Below, in pieces: positions 47,337 through 55,388 of a stretch of DNA of 64,000 nucleotides. The notes beneath the pieces are model-generated. The model searched no databases and was not told the DNA's origin. It saw only the letters and a program-made list of their open reading frames with translations. Source of the stretch: Gemmatimonadaceae bacterium (lineage in GTDB: Bacteria; Gemmatimonadota; Gemmatimonadetes; Gemmatimonadales; Gemmatimonadaceae); assembly GCA_030647905.1 (NCBI GenBank), contig JAUSJA010000029.1:43957-107956 (forward strand). The letters run 5' to 3'. Every line of letters starts with the position of its first letter. Positions within the stretch are counted from its first letter, which is position 1. The position numbers and the translations under genes were made by a program.

Positions 47337-49397
47337 CTACCAGATCGAAGCGCGCACGGCTTCGGAACGCACCATCGGATCGCCCGGCGTGCAGCCGAAC
47401 GCCGCGGCGAACTCCGGCATGTTCGACGTCGGCCCGTTAGTGCGCCACCGTCCCGGGGCGTGCGGATCGGTCAGAATTCGCTGCCGCTGATTCTGCGGCG
47501 TGATGTTCTGTCGCCAGATCTGAGCCCACGCGAGGAAGAACCGCTGTTCCGGCGTGAAGCCGTCGATCGCCGGCGGACGCGGCTTGCCTGCCATGGACTT
47601 CTGAAGCGCGGCGTACGCAATGTTGAGCCCGCCCAGGTCGGCGATATTCTCGCCAAGCGTGAGCTTGCCCTGCACGTGAACGGTGTCCATGACGGTGTAT
47701 TCGTCGAACTGCGAGGAGACGAGACCGGTCTTCTGCCTGAACGCGGCGAGATCGGCATCCGTCCACCAGTTCTTGAGATTGCCCTTCGGGTCGAACTGCG
47801 CGCCCTGGTCGTCGAAGCCGTGGCTCATCTCGTGTCCGATCACGCTACCCATGCCGCCATAGTTGACGGCATCGTCTGCCGTCGCCGAGAAGAACGGCGG
47901 CTGAAGAATTCCCGCCGGGAAGACGATCTCGTTCATGGACGGGTTGTAGTACGCGTTGACCGTGGGCGGAGTCATGCCCCACTCGGTCCGATCAACCGGC
48001 TTGCCGATCATGTCGAGGTCGCGCTTCCTCTCGTAGCGGTTGATCGCGTAGACGTTGTCAATGAATGGCCCCTTCCTGATGGAAAGAGTCGAATAGTCGC
48101 GCCACTTGTCGGGATATCCGATCTTCTCGGTGAACGCGGCGAGCTTGACCAGCGCCTGCTGGCGAGTCGCCTCGCTCATCCACGGCAGCGAGTTGATGCG
48201 ATCGCGCAGCACGGCCTCGAGATTGTGGACCATCTCCAGCGCGCGAGTCTTCGCGCTCGGCGTGAAGTTCTGCTCGACATACGCCTGGCCAAGCGCGTCG
48301 CGGAGCCCGGCATCCGCCGCAAGCGTGCAGCGCTTGTAGCGGGGAAGCATCTCGCGTGTGCCGGTCAGCGTCTTCTGGAAGTTGAAGTTCTCGTTCACGA
48401 ACGCCGAACTCAGGAGAGGCGCCGCGTGTCTGAGAGTCTTCCACCGGAGATACGCCTTCCAGTCGGACAGCGGCGCATTCGCCATCAGGCTGTCCACGGT
48501 CGCAAAGAACCTGGGATTCTGCACGTCCACCGCGGGAATGCCGGGCCGGCCGACGTCGGCAAAGTAGCGCGTCCAGTTGAAATTCGGCGTCATCGAAGCG
48601 AGCTGCGACGCGGTGCGGTAGTTGTAGTTGGCTTCAGGGTCGCGGAGCTCTACGCGTGTACGAGCCGAAGCCGCCAGCGCCGTCTCGAACGCCATCACGC
48701 GCTTTGCATCGGAAGCCGCCGCCGTGGGCGAGCCGCCGCCGAGCTCGAGCATTCGCTGAATGTGAGCGACGTAGTCCCGTCTGATCGCCTGCGACGACGA
48801 GTCGCCCTTGAAGTAGTAGTCGCGATCCGGAAGGCCGAGGCCGCCCTGGGAAGCGCGGCCAATGACCGACGCGCTGTTCTTGGCATCCTGCGTCGAGCCA
48901 AAGCGGAAGAGGACCGGAACGCCTTCGCCCCGCGGCGTCGCGATCTCCCGCTGCAGCGTCGCGATCTCCCGCTGCAGCGCCATGCGGTCCTCGATCGCCG
49001 CGATCCGGTTCAGCCGCAGCTGAACGGGTGCCGCGCCCTGACGTTCCGCCGCAGCGGAATCCATGCAATTGCTGTAGTACGTGCCGAGCATGCGATAGGC
49101 ACTGGCCTCCTTTGCGTCGGTGCTGGCCGCGGCCGACTGGAGTATCGAGGTAAGCGCTGCCTGGTTCTGCTCGCCCAGCTCGTCGAAGCTGCCCCAGCGC
49201 GAATAGGCCGCCGGCAGCGGATTGTTGCGAAGCCATCCGCCGTTTGCGAACTGGTAGAAATCCACGCACGCGTTGGCCGTCCGGTCCGCGTTCGCCGGAT
49301 CGATTGGGACGGTTTGCCGATAGGTCCCCTGCGCGCCGGCGCCGGCCGCGAACAGGGTCATTGCGAAAAAGGCAGACATCCGTGAGCTACGTCGCAT
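47337..49397 (-). CDS. M13 family zinc metallopeptidase (PepO/neprilysin-like), secreted
   Basis: 686 residues with a signal peptide (MSAFFAMTLFAAGAGAQG after the first Met at 49397). VIGHEMSHGFDDQGAQFD has the HExxH zinc motif, GENIADLGGLNIAY the third ligand (E-x3-D), and NAYYNPSMNEIVFPAGILQP the substrate strand. Likely periplasmic or lipid-free secreted oligopeptidase. Two identical heptapeptides LQREIAT lie around residues 140-153. The longer ORF to 49502 overlaps the SET gene. Confidence 0.93.
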   Translation of the reverse strand: MRRSSRMSAFFAMTLFAAGAGAQGTYRQTVPIDPANADRTANACVDFYQFANGGWLRNNPLPAAYSRWGSFDELGEQNQAALTSILQSAAASTDAKEASAYRMLGTYYSNCMDSAAAERQGAAPVQLRLNRIAAIEDRMALQREIATLQREIATPRGEGVPVLFRFGSTQDAKNSASVIGRASQGGLGLPDRDYYFKGDSSSQAIRRDYVAHIQRMLELGGGSPTAAASDAKRVMAFETALAASARTRVELRDPEANYNYRTASQLASMTPNFNWTRYFADVGRPGIPAVDVQNPRFFATVDSLMANAPLSDWKAYLRWKTLRHAAPLLSSAFVNENFNFQKTLTGTREMLPRYKRCTLAADAGLRDALGQAYVEQNFTPSAKTRALEMVHNLEAVLRDRINSLPWMSEATRQQALVKLAAFTEKIGYPDKWRDYSTLSIRKGPFIDNVYAINRYERKRDLDMIGKPVDRTEWGMTPPTVNAYYNPSMNEIVFPAGILQPPFFSATADDAVNYGGMGSVIGHEMSHGFDDQGAQFDPKGNLKNWWTDADLAAFRQKTGLVSSQFDEYTVMDTVHVQGKLTLGENIADLGGLNIAYAALQKSMAGKPRPPAIDGFTPEQRFFLAWAQIWRQNITPQNQRQRILTDPHAPGRWRTNGPTSNMPEFAAAFGCTPGDPMVRSEAVRASIW
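48937..48978 (-). repeat. Perfect 21-bp tandem duplication inside the M13 peptidase gene
   Basis: Two identical 21-base units, 48937-48957 and 48958-48978, encode LQREIAT twice. In frame, so the protein merely gains one more heptad of a likely helix. A recent slippage event. Confidence 0.9.
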
Positions 49398-49411
49398 CCC
49401 GGTCACTCCGA

Positions 49412-49960
49412 TCAAGTGGTATAGCGCTTTCCCTCCCGTTTCTTCCTGCGCTTCGGCGGAAGCATGATACTCCCCCTGCACTTCTCCGAGCCGCAGTGAC
49501 ACACGTAGAACTTCTCCAGCTCTTTAATGTTGTCGCCTGTACGCTCGTACTGATAGTCGTAGGCAAGCTCCACGCCGGGCTGGATGTTCTTCAGGGCGTA
49601 TATCCAGATGCGATCTCCCTCGATGATTGCCTCGCAGTTCGGGTCGCAGGAGTGGTTGATCAGACGCGCCGTGTTCGTGCGGACGTCGCCGTCCAGGCAC
49701 GTCTCGTCGTCGAGCGTGAAGAGGAACGTATGGTGCCGCGTCATGTTCTCTTCGTCGTACCGCCGGTCGGCCTCGTCGTTGGAAACCTTCTCTCCGGTAT
49801 ACTCGATGATTCTCTGACCGGGACGTATTCGCCGCCTCGCGAAGACTCCGCGACCCTGAATTCCTGACTTGCGAACCTCGTGGAGGTCGTTGCCGCGAGA
49901 GGCGCGGCGACTGATGCCGTTCTGCTTCACTCCATAGCCGAAAGAATCGTTCCCCGGCAC
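49412..49960 (-). CDS. SET-domain protein lysine methyltransferase with post-SET cysteines
   Basis: 182 residues. EVRKSGIQGRGVFARRRI, RLINHSCDPNCEAI (SAM and lysine channel), ELAYDYQYER and the zinc-binding C-terminal CHCGSEKCRG are a complete SET plus post-SET unit, a eukaryotic-style histone methyltransferase fold found scattered in bacteria. A basic tail (PPKRRKKREGKR) may bind nucleic acid. Target unknown. Overlaps the fumarylacetoacetase gene by 34 bases, so the start may be a little downstream. Confidence 0.87.
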   Translation of the reverse strand: MPGNDSFGYGVKQNGISRRASRGNDLHEVRKSGIQGRGVFARRRIRPGQRIIEYTGEKVSNDEADRRYDEENMTRHHTFLFTLDDETCLDGDVRTNTARLINHSCDPNCEAIIEGDRIWIYALKNIQPGVELAYDYQYERTGDNIKELEKFYVCHCGSEKCRGSIMLPPKRRKKREGKRYTT

Positions 49961-51243
49961 TCGCCGAATCCGATGCGAGGCCTGCCGGGAGCTTCGAGGT
50001 ATCCATTCATGATGACTTCGTCGCCGTCCTGAAGGAAGCGCCGCTCCTCACCGGTCGGCAGCACGAAAGGCCGAGTGCCGCGCCATGTGAGCTCGAGCAT
50101 GCATCCCAGCGCATCCGGCGAGTCACCCGACACCGTGCCGCTGGCGAGGAGATCACCCGGCCGCATGGCGCAGCCGTTGCTCGCGTGATGAGTGAGCATC
50201 TGCGCGACCGTCCAGTACATCCCGTTGAAAGGGGCCCTGCTCAGGCGCGTCGGCGCGATGCCCTCCTGTCGCATCCGGGCGGAAGACAGATGCACCTCGA
50301 GGATCGCCGAGATTCCCCCGCGCGCCTCGTCAGTGCTCGACCGCAGATAACCGAGCGGCCTGGGATCGCCCTCCGGCCTGCTCGCCGCGGGAACGCGGTA
50401 TGGCTCCACGGCCTCCGATGTAACTATCCACGGCGAGACCGTCGTCGCGAAGTTCTTCGCCAGGAACGGTCCGAGCGGCTGATACTCCCACGCCTGGATG
50501 TCGCGCGCCGACCAGTCGTTCACGAGGCAGAATCCAAAGATGTGCGAAGGTGCGTCGTTCAGAGCGATCGTCTCGCCGAGCCGCGTTCCGCGCCCGACGA
50601 AGAACCCCAGCTCGGACTCGTAGTCAAGCATGAGCGATGGCCCGAAGCTCGGCCCAGCCGCATCAGCGGCCTTCGTCTGGCCAAGCGGCCGTCGAACGGG
50701 CCCTCCGCTCGGAACGATGGATGACGCGCGACCGTGATACCCGATCGGCACGTGCTTGTAGTTGGGGAGCAGCGGGTTGTCCGGCCGGAACATGCTCCCG
50801 ACGTTGGTCGCGTGATGCACCGACGCGTAGAAATCGGTGTAATCGCCGATTTCCGCCGGAAGCCTCATCGTGACGTCGTCCATCGAGGGCAGGATGTCGC
50901 CGCGCATCGCTTGCGCCTTCGTCGCGCTCTGCCCGCTCTTGCGCAACACGCCGCTGAACTCGGCGCGCAGAGCCGATAGCTGAGCGGGGTCGAGCGCCAT
51001 CAGCGTATTGAGAGACGGCTCGTCGCACGCCCGCGCCGCTTCGGAGTCCTCGATCAGCTCCGCCTGAACGCAGGCCGTGACGTCCAGCACGCGGTCGCCG
51101 ATGGCGACTCCGACGCGCGGCGGTGACTGGCCGCTGGCTTCGACGAAAACGCCGAACGGAAGGTTCTGGATCGGGAAGTCGGCGAGCTGGTCGTTCGCCG
51201 ACTTTACCCAGCTCCGCAGCGATGGATCGTGCGTGTCGTTCAT
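49927..51243 (-). CDS. fahA: Fumarylacetoacetase
   Basis: 438 residues. Last enzyme of tyrosine degradation, splitting fumarylacetoacetate to fumarate and acetoacetate. DYTDFYASVHHATNVG has the catalytic His, the metal site includes YESELGFFVGRGTRLG and LVNDWSARDIQAWEY, and GTVSGDSPDALGCMLELTW is C-terminal. Start at 51243 by length; a longer frame has low-complexity N-terminus. No other tyrosine-pathway gene is in the window. Confidence 0.95.
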   Translation of the reverse strand: MNDTHDPSLRSWVKSANDQLADFPIQNLPFGVFVEASGQSPPRVGVAIGDRVLDVTACVQAELIEDSEAARACDEPSLNTLMALDPAQLSALRAEFSGVLRKSGQSATKAQAMRGDILPSMDDVTMRLPAEIGDYTDFYASVHHATNVGSMFRPDNPLLPNYKHVPIGYHGRASSIVPSGGPVRRPLGQTKAADAAGPSFGPSLMLDYESELGFFVGRGTRLGETIALNDAPSHIFGFCLVNDWSARDIQAWEYQPLGPFLAKNFATTVSPWIVTSEAVEPYRVPAASRPEGDPRPLGYLRSSTDEARGGISAILEVHLSSARMRQEGIAPTRLSRAPFNGMYWTVAQMLTHHASNGCAMRPGDLLASGTVSGDSPDALGCMLELTWRGTRPFVLPTGEERRFLQDGDEVIMNGYLEAPGRPRIGFGECRGTILSAME

Positions 51244-51250
51244 CAGGGCG

Positions 51251-52153
51251 TCACAGGAGATCGAGCCGAGCCGCCTCGGCGACGGGCTCGGTGAAAGAGC
51301 ACGAGCCGAAAGAGAGCGCGAAGCCATGGCGCGCGGATGCAAGCTGCGCGGACGAGAGCGCCGTACCGCGCCACCGGACGCCGCTTTCATCGAACTGGAA
51401 GGCGGCGGGGTCGGTTTCCTCGAGAATGGCGAGGACGGAATCTTCACTCATGCCCAACCGCGCGAACGCCGCGGCGACGAAGACGTTGAGATAGCCGTAC
51501 ATCAGGTCGGCGGGTGCGTGGGCTTCGTAGGTGAGCGGATACATAGCGCGAATTGCGTGATGCAACCCCGCAGTCGCCTTGAAGGGCACATCGTGGCGAC
51601 TGCACGCAACGATGAAACCCAACACGTCAGGCGCCGCGGGAATCGCACCCGCGACGACGCCGCCGGTCCGGATCTTCGCCGCGGCGCGCGTTCCGGACAG
51701 CGCCGATATGAGCGGCTCGGGATCCGGCGAGGCCGGAATCTCGAGGAAGAGCTGAAATGATTCCGGGAAGATTCCGAGTGCGCGCTCGATGTCTTCGACG
51801 GACCGGACGGGGACTTCAATGGCGTCGCACACAGCGTGGCCAGCGGGCGATTTATTCCCGTGCCCGCGGTTGAAGTGGAGTACTTTCTCCTTTACCTGCT
51901 CCATGTCCGACGCGCCGATGACGCTCAGTCTCCACGGCTGCGAGGCGGCGCCGCGTGGCAGCACGGCCGCCGCACTTTCGGCGAACTCGTCGAGTCGGGC
52001 GGCTGGGAGGACGAACCGGCCCAGAAGATCGCGCTCCCTCCATCGCCGATAATCCGCGTACGCCCGAACCGCGGCATCCATCTCCAGCGACGCCGGGGGA
52101 AACAAGCCGGCGTAGTCTATCAGGCCGGCAAGGAATGCGCGCGCGGATGTCAT
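51251..52153 (-). CDS. Conserved protein of unknown function next to fahA
   Basis: 300 residues, no signal or membrane helix. FLAGLIDYAGLFPPASLEM opens it, RTGGVVAGAIPAAPDVLGF and VPFKATAGLHHAIRAMYPL follow in the middle; GLHHA could bind metal. The pattern looks like a TIM-barrel-type enzyme, but I cannot name it. It ends 7 bases before the fahA start, so a role in aromatic amino acid catabolism is a contextual guess. Confidence 0.6.
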   Translation of the reverse strand: MTSARAFLAGLIDYAGLFPPASLEMDAAVRAYADYRRWRERDLLGRFVLPAARLDEFAESAAAVLPRGAASQPWRLSVIGASDMEQVKEKVLHFNRGHGNKSPAGHAVCDAIEVPVRSVEDIERALGIFPESFQLFLEIPASPDPEPLISALSGTRAAAKIRTGGVVAGAIPAAPDVLGFIVACSRHDVPFKATAGLHHAIRAMYPLTYEAHAPADLMYGYLNVFVAAAFARLGMSEDSVLAILEETDPAAFQFDESGVRWRGTALSSAQLASARHGFALSFGSCSFTEPVAEAARLDLL

Positions 52154-52206
52154 TGCCGCAAATCTACCCGGGCCACGCTCCTTACAGAACCGGAAATGTG
52201 AGATCG

Positions 52207-52758
52207 CTAGAGCGTCCGCTTCACCACTCCGCACGCTATGCGCGCCCCGCTGTTTCCCGACGGCTGGGATATCTGATCGTCCGCCGCCGCGTGGACGACG
52301 ATGGAGCTTCCATCCGAGTCGAACAGAGTCGTCGAGCCATCGGTAAGCGAGATGCGATCGGTCGTGAAGCTGGCTCGACCGAGTCCGTCCGAGCCCACCG
52401 TGAAGTTGGGCGCATCACCCGCGTGCGGTCCCGCCGGATTGTCGAGCCCATGCTGCCGTCCCAGCGGATTGTAGTGCGCGCCGGCAGACGCGAACGCGCC
52501 GGATGGATCGCAGGTGCCGACTGCGTGGAAATGGATTCCGTGCGGTCCGGGGGGAAGGCCGCTCAGCTGGACGTTGACGTGAACGACCTTGTCCAAGTCC
52601 TGCCACATCTCGGCGGTGCCGCGCTGTGCGCCAGTGGCATCCGAGATCGTCGCGTAAGCCACGGCGACGCGATTGAGAGGCGTCGGCGCGGACGCGCAAC
52701 CGGCAAGCACGGCAGCAGCCACTGCCACGGGAATCATTCGAGCGATGGTACGTTGCAT
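52207..52758 (-). CDS. sodC: Copper/zinc superoxide dismutase lipoprotein
   Basis: 183 residues. Signal with lipobox LAGC near residue 20, so outer-membrane or periplasmic lipoprotein. PHGIHFHAVGTCD (Cu His pair and disulfide Cys), HYNPLGRQHG and PHAGDAPNF (Zn), IVVHAAADD (Cu) and NSGARIACGVV (second Cys) are complete. Removes superoxide in the envelope. Start at 52758 from the signal peptide. Confidence 0.94.
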   Translation of the reverse strand: MQRTIARMIPVAVAAAVLAGCASAPTPLNRVAVAYATISDATGAQRGTAEMWQDLDKVVHVNVQLSGLPPGPHGIHFHAVGTCDPSGAFASAGAHYNPLGRQHGLDNPAGPHAGDAPNFTVGSDGLGRASFTTDRISLTDGSTTLFDSDGSSIVVHAAADDQISQPSGNSGARIACGVVKRTL

Positions 52759-52831
52759 GGGGGCCTCGGCGGTGGATTCGATGCAGTGGCGGAAGCTAGC
52801 CGCCACTACCCAACGGGCAAGGATCGTGCGC

Positions 52832-54799
52832 CTAACGCGGCGGGATCCCGATGGCAGCCATCCACTCCGCGAGCCCCGGATAACGCGGCTCGACCTGCGC
52901 CAGGCGGACGGCCAGAGATCGAGCGCGCTCGATGTCCCGCGTCACCGCGTACGCCAGCGAAAGCTGATACAGCGCGGCGGGCATGTCCGGACTGAGCTGC
53001 AGCGACTGCTCGAGAAGCGCGATGGCCCGAGGCGCATTCTTCTCCTGCATCGCGACCACCCCGAGCGTGTAGGCCGTGAACGCCGTCGGCTTGATCCAAT
53101 AAGCACGCTCGAGATACGGGCGCGCGCGCTCGGGCTGACTCGCCGAGAGCAACGCCCGCCCGGCCAGACGCCACGCCACCTCGATCCCCGGCTCGTCGCG
53201 GATCAATCCCTCGTACTCCGCCACCGCGCGGTCGGGATCGCCTGCCTCGACATAACGCTGGGCCAGCATCGATTTTGCCTGCGCCCACGGCATGCCGCCG
53301 CGCGACACCGTGAACGCGAGACTGTCGAGGAAATCCGTCGGACGATACGTGCCACGATAGTCAAGCTGGCGTGATACGGGAAGAAATGGCCAGCGCGTAG
53401 TCACAGTCCTGATCGTGTGATAGGCAACGCGCTGGTCCAGCTCGGTAAGCCGCATCCGCGCCGAATATGTCTCCCAGCCAGCGAACCGTCCCATGTCGGC
53501 GCGTCTCCCGAGAAATCCACCGCGTTGAAGCGCGTCGAAATACATCCGGGCGATGAGCACATAGCCGCGCTGACTTGGATGCACGTGCTCGAGAAAAATG
53601 TCCGAACCGGGAATACGATAGGCGGATGCGGCAGCCACTCCCTCGGCAACGGGCACGTAAACCGCGCCAGTCTCGCGTGCGACCTGCTGCACGATGCCCT
53701 GGAATACGGAGGGCGCGCGAAAGCGGATGACGTCGAGGTCGCGGGCGCGCCCGAACTCGGTTGCCGCACCAATGCTGTCGCCGGCGGCAAGCATCGCTTT
53801 CGCGGAATCGAAGACGAATGTCGCCGAGCTGTCGGGCGGGACCGCCACAGTACCGAACGGGGGCAGGTCTCTCAGGTTGCTCGGCGTGCTGCCAACGAAC
53901 ACGGCGATGCCGGCGCGCCGAAACGCGCCGATGGCGACACGCAGGTTGCTCTCGTACTGTCGCAGCCCGCGCTCGTAGGTCTTCCCGCCGAGGACGATGC
54001 GCTGGTCGCCGACAACGCTTTCCATGCGCGTTGCGTCGGCTTCGATCTCACGCGTCGAACGGCCTCCGCGCACTGCAGCGAGCGTCCTGTTCGTCGCGTT
54101 GCGTAGCAGCAGAAAAGTCTTGAGCCGTTGAAGCCGGAGATAGAGCCGGACGAATCCGGGGAACGATCCGAGACTCTCCGTCGAGCCTGCCCCAAGCGCG
54201 CCGTAGTACTCGTTGTGGCCGCCGTAGATGATCACCGCATCGGGCTTCTGGGCGATCACTTCGCCGGCCAGGTCAACGATCGTGTAACTGTTCGTCGCGG
54301 CCATGCCCATGTTGACGACTTCGACGGTATCGTTCGGAAGCACGTCGGTGAGTGCATCGCGCAGCACACGCGCGAATGTTCCGTTCGAAGGATACGGGAA
54401 GCCCGCGGCCGAGGATTCTCCGAGCACGAACAGGCGCATCGAATGCGCCGGCTTCTGTACGAGGAATGGATCTCCGGGGGGCGAGGGAGGATATTGCTCC
54501 TGCGGGAAGTAGCGCTTTCCGACCCGTTCGCCCGGCACTTTGTACCGCCCCTGAAGAACGGCCGGCGTGTCGAACGCCGCCATGTCGCCGCCGTAGTTGC
54601 CGAGACGCAGTCCAATCTCGAGCGCGGCGACGAGCAGGAAGGGCAGCGAAAGCGTTATGGCGAGAAACACCGCCGCCTTCGCGGGTGGCAGTGGTGCACG
54701 CGGACCCGCACCGCGCGAGGGGTTCGCTTCCGCATCCCGCTTCCTCTTTTCGTCGCGATACCGGTCCCCGGCCGGCCCCTTACCCGGCTTTCGGGCCAT
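52832..54799 (-). CDS. SGNH hydrolase with C-terminal TPR repeats, membrane anchored
   Basis: 655 residues. Basic N-terminus, one helix at about 40-62, then an SGNH/GDSL domain: LFVLGESSAAGFPYP (Ser), VVNMGMAATNSYT (Gly), IIYGGHNEYYGA (Asn), and DIFLEHVHPSQRGY (Asp-His). The last 170 residues are TPR-like (YVEAGDPDRAVAEYEGLI). Likely a periplasmic esterase acting on an acylated polymer. Follows the carbamoyltransferase, SxtJ-like and DUF5989 genes with one-base spacing to the last. Confidence 0.85.
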   Translation of the reverse strand: MARKPGKGPAGDRYRDEKRKRDAEANPSRGAGPRAPLPPAKAAVFLAITLSLPFLLVAALEIGLRLGNYGGDMAAFDTPAVLQGRYKVPGERVGKRYFPQEQYPPSPPGDPFLVQKPAHSMRLFVLGESSAAGFPYPSNGTFARVLRDALTDVLPNDTVEVVNMGMAATNSYTIVDLAGEVIAQKPDAVIIYGGHNEYYGALGAGSTESLGSFPGFVRLYLRLQRLKTFLLLRNATNRTLAAVRGGRSTREIEADATRMESVVGDQRIVLGGKTYERGLRQYESNLRVAIGAFRRAGIAVFVGSTPSNLRDLPPFGTVAVPPDSSATFVFDSAKAMLAAGDSIGAATEFGRARDLDVIRFRAPSVFQGIVQQVARETGAVYVPVAEGVAAASAYRIPGSDIFLEHVHPSQRGYVLIARMYFDALQRGGFLGRRADMGRFAGWETYSARMRLTELDQRVAYHTIRTVTTRWPFLPVSRQLDYRGTYRPTDFLDSLAFTVSRGGMPWAQAKSMLAQRYVEAGDPDRAVAEYEGLIRDEPGIEVAWRLAGRALLSASQPERARPYLERAYWIKPTAFTAYTLGVVAMQEKNAPRAIALLEQSLQLSPDMPAALYQLSLAYAVTRDIERARSLAVRLAQVEPRYPGLAEWMAAIGIPPR

Positions 54800-54800
54800 C

Positions 54801-54959
54801 CTAGAAAATCGTGTAGATGAAGGGAGCGAGCGCAGACCCCTGCGCGAACACGAGCAGTCCGCCGACGAGCAGCATGACGACGAGTATCGGCAGCAGCCAC
54901 AGCTTCTTGCGCTCCTTCATGAACGCCCACAACTCACCGAGGAGCCCCAGGAATCCCAT
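54801..54959 (-). CDS. DUF5989 family small membrane protein
   Basis: 52 residues, found by reading between the neighbours. MGFLGLLGELWAFMKERKK leads into one helix (LWLLPILVVMLLVGGLLVFA) and ends APFIYTIF, the full DUF5989 pattern. GGAG lies just upstream of the ATG. This tiny protein regularly accompanies NodU-type carbamoyltransferases and SxtJ; role unknown, perhaps a membrane adaptor. Confidence 0.88.
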   Translation of the reverse strand: MGFLGLLGELWAFMKERKKLWLLPILVVMLLVGGLLVFAQGSALAPFIYTIF

Positions 54960-54971
54960 CGCTTCAATCTC

Positions 54972-55388
54972 CTAGAATTGTCTTTCCATGCGGCGCCGCC
55001 TGTCGGTCGGCGCCATGGGCGGCCGCGCAATCCAGTAGCTGCCATCGTCCGGCTTGTGCACCAGCGGATTGCTTCCGAACGCGCGGCGGAAAAATCCGAC
55101 CGGTGTCAGTACCACAAAGTACACGATGCCCATGAAGATCGGCGTCGTCACTTTCGAGAGGGCGCGGGCGAGCGCCATCCAGCCGCGCTCGATGGAGCCG
55201 AGGCGCGATGGAGCCACGATCGCGGCGGCTCCGAGAACAGCGGCCAGCGCGCCAAGCGCGACCGGCACCCACTCGCGCCCGCGCCACCATGAGATGGTAG
55301 CGAGCACCGCGAACGCGGCAGCAAGCGTCAGCGCGAAGCGCCTTCCCTTCGCTGAATCGTACGGCAAACCGTTTTCGCTCATCGCCAT
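54972..55388 (-). CDS. SxtJ-like membrane protein
   Basis: 138 residues from ATG 55388 with three or four hydrophobic stretches, ending in a basic tail after PDDGSYWIARPP. Pattern TPIFMGIVYFVVLTPVGFF is typical of SxtJ proteins, first known from saxitoxin clusters but widespread beside carbamoyltransferases. Start overlaps the carbamoyltransferase stop (TGATG). Function unknown. Confidence 0.82.
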   Translation of the reverse strand: MAMSENGLPYDSAKGRRFALTLAAAFAVLATISWWRGREWVPVALGALAAVLGAAAIVAPSRLGSIERGWMALARALSKVTTPIFMGIVYFVVLTPVGFFRRAFGSNPLVHKPDDGSYWIARPPMAPTDRRRRMERQF

